Assembly: GCF_000712975.1 (NCBI RefSeq)
Contig: NZ_JHQL01000002.1
Location: 434,001 to 498,000 of the forward strand
Direction: 5' to 3'
From: Vreelandella neptunia
GTDB taxonomy: Bacteria > Pseudomonadota > Gammaproteobacteria > Pseudomonadales > Halomonadaceae
DNA length: 64,000 bases
Part shown: one piece after another, positions 27,276-36,775 of the stretch
Layout: every line of letters begins with the position of its first letter
How positions within the stretch are numbered: position 1 is the first letter of the stretch
Notes under the pieces: model-generated
The model's input: the letters and a program-made list of their open reading frames with translations, nothing else
Told to the model about the DNA's origin: nothing
Databases searched by the model: none
Made by a program: the position numbers and the translations under genes

Positions 27276-27869
27276 TTATAGCACGTTGATCAGCACCACC
27301 GTAAACGTCACCCCAGTCAGTAGAAAACCCAGCGAGAGCATGATGCCGTCGCGGGCCACTAAGCCTAATCCAAACAGGGTAAGTGCCAGGCCTGCGCCGT
27401 TGGCGCTAAACGGAATAAACTCCATCGGCGGCATGGCTAACGCAATGAGTAAGCACATCACCGCGGTCACGCGTATGCCAATATAGCCGGTCATCCACGC
27501 TAAACGTACACCTAACAAGCTATCGACCCATTTGGCGGGCTTTTTCATATAGCGAATGGCTTTATCGAATTTTTCCCGTGAAATCGAGCGTTTTGTCAGC
27601 CATTTAGGTAACCAAAAAGTTTCTCTGCCGATTAATAGCTGAACAGACGTGAGCACTACCAACACAGCCATCAGTGTTGGCATACCAGGAATATCACCAA
27701 TGATGGGAGCGAGCGTAATTAGCCCGGCGACCAGCAACAGTGGCCCAAATGAACGCCTGCCTACCGCGTGAACCACGTCGTCTACGCTTACCTTGGCTTT
27801 TTCACGCTCCATTCGTTCCATGGTATTAATTAATTCGGTTAAGTTCGATGCATCCTGCATATCACTCAT
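27276..27869 (-). CDS. ExoD family membrane protein
   Basis: A 197-residue protein with an ExoD domain: SFGPLLLVAGLITLAPIIGD, IPGMPTLMAVLVVLTSVQLL and a C-terminal pair of hydrophobic helices. ExoD of Sinorhizobium affects exopolysaccharide and alkali tolerance; the biochemical role is not known. It is followed closely by the YqhA-family gene on the same strand. Confidence 0.85.
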   Translation of the reverse strand: MSDMQDASNLTELINTMERMEREKAKVSVDDVVHAVGRRSFGPLLLVAGLITLAPIIGDIPGMPTLMAVLVVLTSVQLLIGRETFWLPKWLTKRSISREKFDKAIRYMKKPAKWVDSLLGVRLAWMTGYIGIRVTAVMCLLIALAMPPMEFIPFSANGAGLALTLFGLGLVARDGIMLSLGFLLTGVTFTVVLINVL

Positions 27870-27921
27870 TGGCGTCTCGGCGCTCCATTCCTGTGTTTAG
27901 CGTCTGTCCTGTGGGGCACTA

Positions 27922-28374
27922 TTAAGTCTGGGGTGTGCTTTCAAGCTTGCTGCGAATAAAGTCGCTGTGGCTAACGTGTAAAAGATCTGCCAGCCGCCGG
28001 ATACGATGCTCTTCGAGCGGGTCAACGCTGCCATCGGCCCAGGCAAGTTGCCACATTAGCGCGACTAGCTCATAACGCTGCTCATAACCGTAGTGCTCTT
28101 TTATCAAGCTGACAAACTGGTAATGATCGACGGCATCATCCACTTCGGCTTCCGCTAACGTCATTAACTCGTTAACGTCACTTTCACTTAGGTGGTAGCG
28201 GTTAATGAGCATTTGCTTGAGTGCGGCGCGTTCAGCATCGCTTTTATCGTAGTCGGCACGCATGATTTCACACAGCAGCGCCGCCGTTGCGAGTTCTAGC
28301 GTTAAGGTTTGGTTATCGCGCTGTTCAGGTTCTGCCAGCGCGCGTTGGAAGAAATTGCTAATGGCATCCAGCAC
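27922..28374 (-). CDS. TerB-like (tellurite resistance) domain protein
   Basis: A 150-residue helical protein with the acidic TerB metal-binding-like segments LCEIMRADYDKSDAERAALK and WQLAWADGSVDPLEEHRIRR. These two internally similar helix pairs define the TerB fold. It starts with GTG behind GGAGA. Single TerB proteins are widespread and do not by themselves imply tellurite resistance. Confidence 0.88.
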   Translation of the reverse strand: MLDAISNFFQRALAEPEQRDNQTLTLELATAALLCEIMRADYDKSDAERAALKQMLINRYHLSESDVNELMTLAEAEVDDAVDHYQFVSLIKEHYGYEQRYELVALMWQLAWADGSVDPLEEHRIRRLADLLHVSHSDFIRSKLESTPQT

Positions 28375-28456
28375 GTTAAGCTCTCCTGCTATTGAGTCTT
28401 GCTGTTCGACTGCAGTTACCGCACTAAGTGCCTAGATACTGGCTGAAAACTGGATC

Positions 28457-28505
28457 ACTCCTCACTCCTCACTCCTCACTCCTCATTCCTCACTCCTAGC
28501 TCCTC
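28457..28505. repeat. 7-bp tandem repeat at the yejK stop codon
   Basis: ACTCCTC is repeated about seven times with few changes. The last copy overlaps the yejK stop codon (28504-28506). The repeat separates yejK from the TerB-like gene. Confidence 0.9.
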
Positions 28506-29517
28506 ACTCTTTGCGCTTCGCCAGCTGCTCTTTTAGCTGCTTGGGCACTTGCTTGATAATCAAGCGGTCCTGGTGTTCATCGTACTCGATGCTGGAACCA
28601 AGCAGGTGGGAGTCAAAGCTGATCGACACTCCCCCAGCGCGCCCGGTAAAGCGGCGAAATTGACTGATGGTGCGCTTATCTGGCGGGATCTCCGGTGAAA
28701 GGCCGTAGTCTGCATTGCGGATATGGTCGTAAAACGCTTTGGGCTGTTTTTCGTCTACCAAGCCTGAAAGCTCTTCTAGCGTCATTGGCTCGCCACGGCG
28801 CAGCTGCTCGTTGGCGTAATCAACCAGGGTGTCGGTTTTTTCTCGGCTGGCTTCGTCGTCGTAGTCCTCTTTTTCAACGTAATCACTGAAGGCTTTCAGC
28901 AGCGTACGGGTTTCGGCGGGGGCATCTATGCCCTCTTCCATTCCCAACAGCGCTATCAAGCCATCGGCGAGCTTTTTGCCACCGCGATCTTTTAAAAACG
29001 ATACGTACTGCGCGCTTTCAGAATCGCTCTGCCACTGGGTCAGGTTTACCCGTGCCGCCAAGGTAAGCTGGCTGGTATTCAGCTGCGCGGCGGGCACTGC
29101 TTGGTGCTCTGCGTTAATGCCAATCCCTTCCCGCTGATGAACTAGGCCTAGAAACAGCGTCTCGGTATCGCCTTGGCGTAAGTGAGCAAACACCAAGTAG
29201 CCGCTCACCGAAAGCTGCTCTTGCAGCGTTTGCGCAAGACGTTCGGCAATAGCAATCGACAGCTGGGTGAAATCCTGCTCTTCGGCCATGTACGCCCGCA
29301 GCCAAGCCACCAGCGGCCCAGCCTGCTCGCCCTGCTCGGCAAACCGCCCCCACCCTTTGGCTTTGGTGTTGTAGGTATCGTTTAACGAATTCACCAGGCT
29401 TGCCATCACGGGGTCTTCGTTGGCCGCAGGCGTTGACGCCGGTGCCGCCGTGACGGTTAAGCGCTCGCCATCTAGCGATGGGTCAAGGCGGTGCACAATA
29501 CTTTGCAGTAGCGGCAT
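28504..29517 (-). CDS. yejK: Nucleoid-associated protein YejK/NdpA
   Basis: A 337-residue protein typical of the NdpA family, a conserved nucleoid-associated protein of gammaproteobacteria. Visible are the central YVSFLKDRGGKKLADGLIAL and the C-terminal RRFTGRAGGVSISFDSHLLG. The length agrees with E. coli YejK (335). A degenerate repeat tract precedes it and a 7-bp repeat covers its stop codon. Confidence 0.93.
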   Translation of the reverse strand: MPLLQSIVHRLDPSLDGERLTVTAAPASTPAANEDPVMASLVNSLNDTYNTKAKGWGRFAEQGEQAGPLVAWLRAYMAEEQDFTQLSIAIAERLAQTLQEQLSVSGYLVFAHLRQGDTETLFLGLVHQREGIGINAEHQAVPAAQLNTSQLTLAARVNLTQWQSDSESAQYVSFLKDRGGKKLADGLIALLGMEEGIDAPAETRTLLKAFSDYVEKEDYDDEASREKTDTLVDYANEQLRRGEPMTLEELSGLVDEKQPKAFYDHIRNADYGLSPEIPPDKRTISQFRRFTGRAGGVSISFDSHLLGSSIEYDEHQDRLIIKQVPKQLKEQLAKRKE

Positions 29518-29544
29518 AAGCAGGAGTTACCTTTTTTCTAAAAA

Positions 29545-29642
29545 CGATTTATCTAAGAACGAATTATCTAAAAACGCGGTTTAGCTAGGAAAGCGATTTA
29601 GCCAAGAACGCGATTTAGCTAAGAGCGCGGTTTAACCAAGAA
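29545..29642. repeat. Degenerate 15-19 bp repeats upstream of yejK
   Basis: Six copies of a CG(CG)ATTTAGCTAAGAA-like unit, with period 15 to 19 bp, fill most of the gap between yejK and the ABC-2 permease. No gene is present. Confidence 0.8.
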
Positions 29643-29713
29643 CGGTTGCTTAAAAAACAATTCATCATCAGCGCGGTGTTGGCAAAGAACCGCTTAACAG
29701 GCAATCAGCGCAT

Positions 29714-30475
29714 TTAGGGCTTTAAGCGATAACCGGTGCGGAAAATCCAGGCAATAGTGGCAAGGCTGGCGGCTAGGAAGAGCAGGATCATCGCCACGCT
29801 GGCCGCTAAGCTGACATCGCTAATGCCGTAAAAGCTCCAACGAAACCCGCTGACCAAGTAGACCACAGGGTTAGCCAGGGTGACGGTTTGCCAGAACGGC
29901 GGCAGCATATCAATAGAGTAAAAGCTGCCGCCCAAAAACGTCAGCGGGGTGATGATTAACAGTGGCACCAGCTGCAGCTTGTCGAACCCGTCCGCCCAGA
30001 TACCGATGATAAAGCCTAGCAGGCTGAAGGTGACGGCAGTAAGCACCAGGAAGGTCAGCATCCAAATCGGATGGGCAATCTCTAACGGCACAAAAAAGTT
30101 AGAGGTCAGCAGGATAATCAGCCCCAGCAGGATCGACTTCGAAGCAGCCGCGCCCACATAGCCCACCACCACTTCTAAATAAGAGATAGGCGCGGAGAGG
30201 ATTTCATAAATGCTGCCGGAAAACTTCGGGAAGAAAATTCCAAACGAGGCGTTAGAGACACTCTGGGTCAGCAGCATCAGCATAATCAGGCCGGGCACAA
30301 TAAAGGCACCGTAGCTGACCCCGTTAATCTCGCTGATGCGTGAACCAATCGCCGCGCCAAACACCACAAAGTAGAGCGAGGTAGAAATTACCGGCGACAC
30401 AATGCTTTGCAGCAAGGTGCGGCGGGTGCGCGCCATTTCCGCCATATAAATGGCGCGAACGGGATAGAGGTTCAT
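29714..30475 (-). CDS. ABC-2 type transporter permease, YadH-like
   Basis: A 253-residue membrane protein with six helices and the ABC-2 motif [20 protein letters not shown], like E. coli YadH. It pairs with the ATPase whose stop codon overlaps its start (ATGA). The substrate is unknown; the family exports polysaccharides, drugs or lipids. Confidence 0.9.
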   Translation of the reverse strand: MNLYPVRAIYMAEMARTRRTLLQSIVSPVISTSLYFVVFGAAIGSRISEINGVSYGAFIVPGLIMLMLLTQSVSNASFGIFFPKFSGSIYEILSAPISYLEVVVGYVGAAASKSILLGLIILLTSNFFVPLEIAHPIWMLTFLVLTAVTFSLLGFIIGIWADGFDKLQLVPLLIITPLTFLGGSFYSIDMLPPFWQTVTLANPVVYLVSGFRWSFYGISDVSLAASVAMILLFLAASLATIAWIFRTGYRLKP

Positions 30476-31407
30476 GAGCGCTCCTTTACCAAGTCAACGA
30501 AGATATCTTCCAGCGAGCTTTGTCGGGTATGCAGGTCTTTAAAGCCAATGCCGGCCTTTTCCAACTGTGTGAGCAGCGCAGAAATACCGCGCCCCTCCTC
30601 TTCCTGGCGACCGTCGTAGGTGTACACCAGCTCATAGCCGTCGGCGGTTAGGCTCAGCTCGTCTTGCTCAAGCGCGGCGGGAAGTACGGTAAGCGGCGTG
30701 TGCAGCTGAAGCGTCAGTTGCTTGCTGCCAAGCTTGTTCATCAGCGCTGCTTTCTCTTCTACCAATACAATCTCACCGCGATTGATGACGCCAATGCGGT
30801 CAGCCATCTCTTCGGCTTCTTCAATGTAATGGGTGGTGAGAATAATCGTGACACCGTTATCGCGCAGCCCGCGTACCACGTTCCACATATCACGGCGTAG
30901 CTCGACATCTACCCCAGCAGTTGGCTCATCCAGAAATAGAATGCGCGGCTCATGAGAGAGCGCTTTGGCAATCAAGACGCGGCGCTTCATACCGCCTGAA
31001 AGCGTCATCAAACGATTGTTGCGTTTATCCCACAAGGCTAGCGACTTAAGCACTTTCTCAATATGCGCTGGGTTCGGCGACTTGCCAAACAAACCTCGGC
31101 TAAAACTGACGGTGTTCCATACTGTTTCAAAGGCTTCGTTGGTCAGTTCTTGCGGCACAAGGCCAATAAGCTCACGGGCCTGGCGATAGTGGCTAACGTT
31201 ATCGTAGCCATCGACGACCACATGGCCTTGGGATGGGTTTACCAGCCCGCACACCACGCTGATTAAGGTGGTTTTACCCGCCCCGTTGGGGCCAAGCAGG
31301 GCAAAAATCTCACCGCGTTGAATAGTTAAATCCACACGGGTAAGGGCTTGAAAGCCACCTTCGTAGGTTTTGTTCAAGCCTTCAATAGTAATAATGGGAT
31401 CGTTCAA
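30472..31407 (-). CDS. ABC-2 type transporter ATPase, YadG-like
   Basis: A 311-residue ATPase. Walker A is [12 protein letters not shown], the signature is LSGGMKRRV and Walker B is [12 protein letters not shown]. The start is a TTG at 31407 with GAGGAG 6 nt upstream, giving a length near E. coli YadG (308); an ATG at 31503 would overlap the parvulin gene. It energises the YadH-like permease. Confidence 0.9.
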   Translation of the reverse strand: MNDPIITIEGLNKTYEGGFQALTRVDLTIQRGEIFALLGPNGAGKTTLISVVCGLVNPSQGHVVVDGYDNVSHYRQARELIGLVPQELTNEAFETVWNTVSFSRGLFGKSPNPAHIEKVLKSLALWDKRNNRLMTLSGGMKRRVLIAKALSHEPRILFLDEPTAGVDVELRRDMWNVVRGLRDNGVTIILTTHYIEEAEEMADRIGVINRGEIVLVEEKAALMNKLGSKQLTLQLHTPLTVLPAALEQDELSLTADGYELVYTYDGRQEEEGRGISALLTQLEKAGIGFKDLHTRQSSLEDIFVDLVKERS

Positions 31408-31465
31408 GGCGTGCTCCTCACACCGCGACAGTTGTGCCGCGGTGCTTAACGGATGTTCGGCGCCA

Positions 31466-31744
31466 TTAACTGCGGCTGGTGATTTCCAACAAGTGGTAAC
31501 CAAACTGGGTTTGTACTGGGCCGTGTACTTTGTTCAGGTCACCGCTGAAAACGACCTTGTCGAATTCCGGTACCATTTGGCCGGGGCCAAAGCTACCCAG
31601 GTCGCCGCCTTGACGGCCAGATGGGCAGCTAGAGTGCTGCTTAGCCACTTCTGCGAAGTCACGACCGTTTTCGATCTCTTGTTTCAGTGCGTTGCACTGC
31701 TCTTCACTGCTTACCAAAATATGACGGGCGCTGGCGCGTGCCAT
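31466..31744 (-). CDS. ppiC: Parvulin-type peptidyl-prolyl isomerase
   Basis: A 92-residue stand-alone parvulin ([48 protein letters not shown]), like E. coli PpiC. It catalyses cis-trans prolyl isomerisation. No signal peptide is present. The ATG at 31744 has AAGGAG 8 nt upstream and is preferred to 31771. Confidence 0.92.
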   Translation of the reverse strand: MARASARHILVSSEEQCNALKQEIENGRDFAEVAKQHSSCPSGRQGGDLGSFGPGQMVPEFDKVVFSGDLNKVHGPVQTQFGYHLLEITSRS

Positions 31745-31826
31745 AACAAGCTCCTTATTAAAAAGCCCCAAAGCGGCGTATCAGTTTATCATGCTGGTAC
31801 AGAGTTAGGCGCTAGCGTTAGCTTGA

Positions 31827-32918
31827 TTAAGGGCCAGCGAGCGCGCCGCTAACACGCAGCGCGTTGCCTACACTTGCCAGGGCGCGTTCGTGGGCGCTTA
31901 CCGGCAGCGGGCCTCGGCTACAGGCGACAACTACCCAAGGCCCCTGGGCTGAAGAAATACGTGAGGCAATACCCGCATCGCAGCTGCGACGGTGCTGGGT
32001 ACCGGTTTTATGAGCAAAATGAACGTCACTGCCCATCCCTTGTTTCAAGCGTCGCTCACCAGAAGACGTGCGGCTCATTACCGCCAGCAGCGTTTGGCGC
32101 TGCTCGGTATTCAAATCCGTCATGCCGCCATGGTGAAGCGAGGCCAGAACATCCCCGAAGGCACGCAGCGTGCCTACGTTCTCACCCGTGGCTTCATAGG
32201 CATCAAAGGCGCGATCGTAGTCCGGTTGCTTGAAGGCATCTTGGCGCACGTTAAGGGTTTGGGCTAACGCTACCGGCCGCTGGTTAATACTGTGCTTGCG
32301 CAATTCCATAAAGTCTAAACCACCTAAGCCCTGAGCAGCGGGATGAAGCTGGCTATAAACGCCTTGGCGTACTCCCACAAGCTTGCTAATCGGCCCTAGT
32401 GCGCTGGGCCTTCCACCACTCGCGGCCACCATGGCCTTCGCCCGTTCATTCACTGCCGGAAGCCCAACACGGTCAATCAGCATATCGGAGGCGGTGTTAT
32501 CGCTAACGGTGATCATCTGTTCCAACAAATAACCAATAGAAATAGGCGTGCCTGGATCATGCCAGTTAACCGGGCCTGCACCATCCACATAGTCGCTGCG
32601 CGCCAGGGTAATCCGCTCATCAAGCGATAACCTGCCAGCTTGGCGCTCGGCCAACACCTGGGCAGCCACCGGTATTTTTATCAGCGATGCCAAATACCAC
32701 GGCTCATCGGCTTTCCAGGAATAGGCTTCGCCACTGGCCAAATTCTGCACATACACGCCTAACTGCCCGCCAAATACCTCTTCGATAGCGGCCATGCGAG
32801 CATTTAAGTCGCCCTGCCAGCGGCTCTGTTTATCGACTTCATAATACCAGTCGGCATTAACGGGCAGCGCTATTAACAGCGCTACTACCATTAGCCCGCG
32901 CTGTATCCAGTGTCGCAA
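31827..32918 (-). CDS. Exported serine hydrolase, class A beta-lactamase-like
   Basis: A 363-residue protein with a signal peptide at 1-22 (LLIALPVNA). The class A motifs SLIK (S78-K81), SDN (139-141) and KTG (304-306) are all present. The Glu166 motif (ExxLN) of true class A beta-lactamases is not evident; the equivalent stretch reads MELRKHSIN. It may be a D-Ala-D-Ala-type peptidase or an atypical beta-lactamase in the periplasm. Activity on antibiotics should not be assumed. Confidence 0.8.
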   Translation of the reverse strand: MRHWIQRGLMVVALLIALPVNADWYYEVDKQSRWQGDLNARMAAIEEVFGGQLGVYVQNLASGEAYSWKADEPWYLASLIKIPVAAQVLAERQAGRLSLDERITLARSDYVDGAGPVNWHDPGTPISIGYLLEQMITVSDNTASDMLIDRVGLPAVNERAKAMVAASGGRPSALGPISKLVGVRQGVYSQLHPAAQGLGGLDFMELRKHSINQRPVALAQTLNVRQDAFKQPDYDRAFDAYEATGENVGTLRAFGDVLASLHHGGMTDLNTEQRQTLLAVMSRTSSGERRLKQGMGSDVHFAHKTGTQHRRSCDAGIASRISSAQGPWVVVACSRGPLPVSAHERALASVGNALRVSGALAGP

Positions 32919-32952
32919 ATCGTCAACTCCCGTCAGTTTAATCGCGCTTACT

Positions 32953-34059
32953 TTACCGATGAGCCGCCATCCAGCGGGTCAGCCAAATCCACAGCGCGGC
33001 ACCGAGTATTAACAAACCGCCAACGCCAAGCGCCTGTGGGTAGCTGTAGGCCCCGTCGCCTTCCAATAAAAAACGCAGCACCAGAAAAATCATCACGATA
33101 TGAAAAATAAACGCTTTGAGCGCATCACTACCAACGAGGGTAAGGGGCAGCAGTACTTTCGCAGCGGCTTTTCCACCGGCCAGGGCTAACCCCAGCAGCA
33201 CCAGCGCGCCGCCCACGCTAAACAGCATAAAGTTTATTCCTGGCGGGTGTTTCCCCACATTGCGTGCCACCGCCAGCATCGCACCATGAACATCGCCCTC
33301 GGCGATAGCTATGCCATAAAAAGCGGCTACCATCAGCGCCCCCACCCCTACCAGCCAAAGAATTAAGCGGCGGCGTAAGGCGGCATCGAAATAGCAGCGT
33401 AGCAGCGCCTCACCGATCAATAAGCCAGACAGTATGAGTGGGGCGCGGCTAAGCTGCCCCCAGGCATAGTGCTCTTCATGGTCAACCAGAAACGCTTTTA
33501 AGAGGTCATAGCCCCCAAAGGAAAAGCCTTGTAGCCACGCTGAAAGCGCCGTTAATCCTACGATGGTTATTAAACGCCCCCACAGTGGCGTTTTTGCCCA
33601 CAGCGGCAATATTAACGGCACCCAAAGCAAGGCAACGGCATAGAAGCCTAGAATCTCTACCCAGATAGCAAATCGCCCATAGAGCAGCGTATCAACAATA
33701 TCGCTAGGCGAGCTAAAGGGCAGCATTTCTATAACAATTAGCGCCTTATACCAAAACCAAACCTCAATGGCCCTTACCCACAGCTTTAACCGCCGCTTGG
33801 GCCAGTCGTCACGTTGGGTGTGAGATAAGAAGGCCACCGCCAGTGCAATACCAAACACTAAAATAAACAGCGAGGACGAGAATTTAGTCAAAAAATGGAT
33901 AGGTACCATGCCCCAATCAGGCACATTACGAATACCTACTAAACCACTAACAGCATGGCTAATAATCATCAGCCCAATGGCGATACCGCGAGCGAGATCA
34001 ATCGCCTCGATACGGCCTTGCGCCTTAGGAAGCTGCGGCATCTCCATCCAGTTCAACAC
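32953..34059 (-). CDS. DUF1624/HGSNAT-like membrane acyltransferase
   Basis: A 368-residue protein with about ten membrane helices. The N-terminal RIEAIDLARGIAIGLMIISH is the diagnostic start of the heparan-alpha-glucosaminide N-acetyltransferase (DUF1624)/acyltransferase-3-like clan. Members move acyl groups across the membrane onto sugars. The substrate is unknown. Confidence 0.78.
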   Translation of the reverse strand: MLNWMEMPQLPKAQGRIEAIDLARGIAIGLMIISHAVSGLVGIRNVPDWGMVPIHFLTKFSSSLFILVFGIALAVAFLSHTQRDDWPKRRLKLWVRAIEVWFWYKALIVIEMLPFSSPSDIVDTLLYGRFAIWVEILGFYAVALLWVPLILPLWAKTPLWGRLITIVGLTALSAWLQGFSFGGYDLLKAFLVDHEEHYAWGQLSRAPLILSGLLIGEALLRCYFDAALRRRLILWLVGVGALMVAAFYGIAIAEGDVHGAMLAVARNVGKHPPGINFMLFSVGGALVLLGLALAGGKAAAKVLLPLTLVGSDALKAFIFHIVMIFLVLRFLLEGDGAYSYPQALGVGGLLILGAALWIWLTRWMAAHR

Positions 34060-34146
34060 GTCGGTAACGTCCTTGTGGCTGATGTTAATAATAGGACTTT
34101 AACCATAGCCTATTCATTGCCCGCCCCCTACTTAACATCTTTTAAC

Positions 34147-34177
34147 GCAAAAATGCCCCGCAACTGGCGGGGCATTT
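34147..34177 (-). terminator. Terminator of the acidic exported-protein gene
   Basis: AAATGCCCCGC pairs with GCGGGGCATTT on the minus strand and is followed by TTG. It lies downstream of the 34229-34543 gene. Confidence 0.85.
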
Positions 34178-34228
34178 CATGGTTCATCCGTGAACCGGAA
34201 TAGAAGTTAATCCTTTAGCAGTCATGAG

Positions 34229-34543
34229 TTACCAACCGGAATCATCTTCCTCTTCAGTTTCCCATGTGTCTTGCTCTTCTTCTTCCTCTTCATAGGTAAA
34301 TTCTTGCTCTTCCTCTTCGTACTCGGTCGTTACACCTTCATTAGTAGCGCCTTCAGTGGTGGCACCTTGCTCTTGATCAGAGTCGAAAGAGTTGTAAGCG
34401 CCCTGCTCATCCTGGGTCGTTTCTTCCTGAGGAGCGGGCTCATAATCATCGTTGCCTTCCATGCCAGCAAAGGCCAGCGGGCTAGCGATTAAACCAAACG
34501 ATACGCCTAAAATGCCAAGTTTCTTGAGAGCTTCCTTTTTCAT
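34229..34543 (-). CDS. Very acidic exported protein
   Basis: A 104-residue protein with a signal peptide (KKLGILGVSFGLIASPLAFA) and a mature region almost entirely of Glu, Asp, Gln, Thr and Gly, with runs of five and six Glu. There are no Cys and, after the signal peptide, no Lys or Arg. It is probably disordered in the periplasm or outside the cell. The ATG at 34543 is chosen because AGGAGG lies 7 nt upstream; an ATG at 34549 is only 1 nt from it. No family is recognised. Confidence 0.8.
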   Translation of the reverse strand: MKKEALKKLGILGVSFGLIASPLAFAGMEGNDDYEPAPQEETTQDEQGAYNSFDSDQEQGATTEGATNEGVTTEYEEEEQEFTYEEEEEEQDTWETEEEDDSGW

Positions 34544-34844
34544 GGTCATGCCTCCTGATATGGCTTCACTTTTACGTCAGTTTTCAGTAATCAAAAAAAT
34601 TCGGTGATTTGAAAACGTTGGTTAGTGGCAAGAACGTTATGTCTTCCTAACATTTCGCTCTTGCCCAGACTATTGCAGCCGCCATACCAGAAAATGCCAA
34701 TAAAAATAAAAACTCTATAAATACAATATCTTAAATAAAAATTACGCATGCCAACCGAATGACAAAACGATTTTTAATTAGCAATTTATTGTTTATCAAT
34801 GACACATGAGCCCTGCTGTAGCATGTCAATCGAGATTTAGGTAT
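34544..34844. other. AT-rich gap between the acidic protein gene and dctM
   Basis: About 300 bp of strongly AT-rich sequence. It should contain the promoter of the acidic-protein gene, but no clear pair of -35 and -10 boxes could be fixed. No gene is seen. Confidence 0.5.
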
Positions 34845-36140
34845 TTAATACCCCATCACCCTGGGCAGCCACGTGGCAAGTTCAGGTATAGCGATCAACA
34901 ATAAAATTGTAGCGAGAATAGGTAACAAGAACGGCAATACCGCCTTGACCACCTGCCCGTAGCGTAGTCGCGTGATTCCCACCATCAGAAACAACACTGT
35001 GCCAAAGGGCGGTGTGATAACCCCAACTGAAAGCGTAATGACCATCACAATACCGAAATGAACAGGGTCTAACCCCGCACTTAATGCGGCAGGCACAACA
35101 ATCGGGGTGAAGATCAAAATGCTTTCAATCACCGACATAAAACAGCCGATCAGCAGGAAGAACAACGCAAAGCAGAGCAACAGCGCAATCGTCGGCATCT
35201 CAATGCTGGCCACCTGCCCCGCCAACGCCTGAGGAATGCCCATACGTACCAAAATCCAGCCATAAAAGCTGGAAACAGCAATAATCAGCAGGATTACGGC
35301 ACTGAACATCAGGGTACGCTGGAAGGCATTAAACAAGTCGCGCAGACTTAAGTCGCGATAGATCAGGCCACCTAAAATAATCGCATAGAGCGAGGCAATA
35401 GCACCCGCTTCCGTTGGTGTAAAGAAGCCCCCCCAAATACCACCGACAATAATGGCAGGCATCATGAGAGGTAAAATAGCGCGCTTGCCGGTTCGTATAA
35501 CTTCGCAGGCATCAAACGGCGTAGGCTTAGGCATCACTACTTTGCCTGTTGCTCCGAGCACTACCGTCATACCCATTAGCAGTAGTGCCATCAAAATGCC
35601 GGGCAACAGCCCCGCCATAAACAGCCCACCGATACTCACATTGGCTAGCCAGCCATATACTACTAGCGCAATGCTTGGCGGCAAAATCGGCCCAATAACG
35701 CTTGACGCTGCGGTAACACCAGTCGAGTAACCCAGCTCATAGCCACGCTCTTTCATGGCTTTAATTTCAATGCTGCCAAGACCCGCCGCATCGGCCACGG
35801 CAGTACCCGACATAGTGGCAAAAATAGAGCTGGCAACCACATTGGCGTGACCAAGCCCACCCTTGGTAAAGCCTACTAATGCCGTGGCGAAATCAAAAAT
35901 CCGCGTGGTCGTTGAGCCAATATTCATAATATTGGCAGCCAAAATAAACAGCGGGATGGCTAGCAAGGTAAAGTTGTTGAGTGTTTGCACCATACGCAGT
36001 GGCAGTAGCTCAACGGGTAACCCTCCCGTACCGGTGAATACCAAGGCTATAAACGAGGTGACACCGATGGCCACCACAACAGGCAACCCAATGGCCATTA
36101 GCACCAGCAGGCCGCCAACGAAAATCAGTAATTCAGTCAT
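34845..36140 (-). CDS. dctM: TRAP transporter large permease DctM
   Basis: A 431-residue protein with twelve or so membrane helices; GLPVVVAIGVTSFIAL and SVIGPILPPSIALVVYGWLA are DctM hallmarks. It couples sodium influx to solute uptake. It overlaps dctQ by 4 bp (ATGA). Confidence 0.95.
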   Translation of the reverse strand: MTELLIFVGGLLVLMAIGLPVVVAIGVTSFIALVFTGTGGLPVELLPLRMVQTLNNFTLLAIPLFILAANIMNIGSTTTRIFDFATALVGFTKGGLGHANVVASSIFATMSGTAVADAAGLGSIEIKAMKERGYELGYSTGVTAASSVIGPILPPSIALVVYGWLANVSIGGLFMAGLLPGILMALLLMGMTVVLGATGKVVMPKPTPFDACEVIRTGKRAILPLMMPAIIVGGIWGGFFTPTEAGAIASLYAIILGGLIYRDLSLRDLFNAFQRTLMFSAVILLIIAVSSFYGWILVRMGIPQALAGQVASIEMPTIALLLCFALFFLLIGCFMSVIESILIFTPIVVPAALSAGLDPVHFGIVMVITLSVGVITPPFGTVLFLMVGITRLRYGQVVKAVLPFLLPILATILLLIAIPELATWLPRVMGY

Positions 36141-36679
36141 GGGGCCATCACCTCTTCTTCACGGGGCGCTTCAAGCCAGAAAACGGGGCCGCGCAGCGTT
36201 TTCCAAAGTGCAATGACCGCCATGCCCGCGAAGCTAAAGAAGATACCGTAGTAGAGGTAGCTGAAACTAATACTTAACGAAACGGTTTTATTGTTGGCAC
36301 TCATATCCGACATAATCCATGCGCCCCATGCCGCTAGTACAAAAAAACCGCAAGAAATAAGAGAAGTAAGCCGGTACTGACTATTTTTACCGAAGCGAGA
36401 AAGCTTGTGGCTGAACAGGTCAACCACTAAATGCTCACTGCGTATCCACGCAGAAATAGAACCAAAGCCAATGGCATAAATGGCCAGCAGTGACGCAACC
36501 TCTTCTGTCCATGGCATCCCCAACCCAAGCAGGTCTCGGGCTACCACTGCTGAAACAATGAGCAGCAATATCGCGGCCATTAACGTCACCCCCACCCCAT
36601 CGCAAAGACGGGTGGTGTAACGCAACACATAAAAAGCGATTCTATCCGGCCCGTTTCTGGGCGGCATAGCTGAGTCCAC
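36137..36679 (-). CDS. dctQ: TRAP transporter small permease DctQ
   Basis: A 180-residue four-helix membrane protein (LGMPWTEEVASLLAIYAIGF), the small subunit of a TRAP transporter. It starts with GTG behind AGGAGC at 36679. It lies between dctP and dctM in one operon. Confidence 0.93.
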   Translation of the reverse strand: MDSAMPPRNGPDRIAFYVLRYTTRLCDGVGVTLMAAILLLIVSAVVARDLLGLGMPWTEEVASLLAIYAIGFGSISAWIRSEHLVVDLFSHKLSRFGKNSQYRLTSLISCGFFVLAAWGAWIMSDMSANNKTVSLSISFSYLYYGIFFSFAGMAVIALWKTLRGPVFWLEAPREEEVMAP

Positions 36680-36731
36680 GGGAACGCTCCTGAGGCTTAA
36701 TAAGGCTTAAATAGGTATCTTTTAAAACTAC

Positions 36732-36756
36732 AACGACGGCCCGATAGGCCGCCGTT
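36732..36756 (-). other. Intercistronic stem-loop between dctP and dctQ
   Basis: AACGGCGGCC...GGGCCGTCGTT on the minus strand forms a stable hairpin just after the dctP stop codon, with only a weak T run. Such loops often protect the binding-protein message so that more of it is made. Confidence 0.65.
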
Positions 36757-36775
36757 GATCATTTAGCACAAACAA

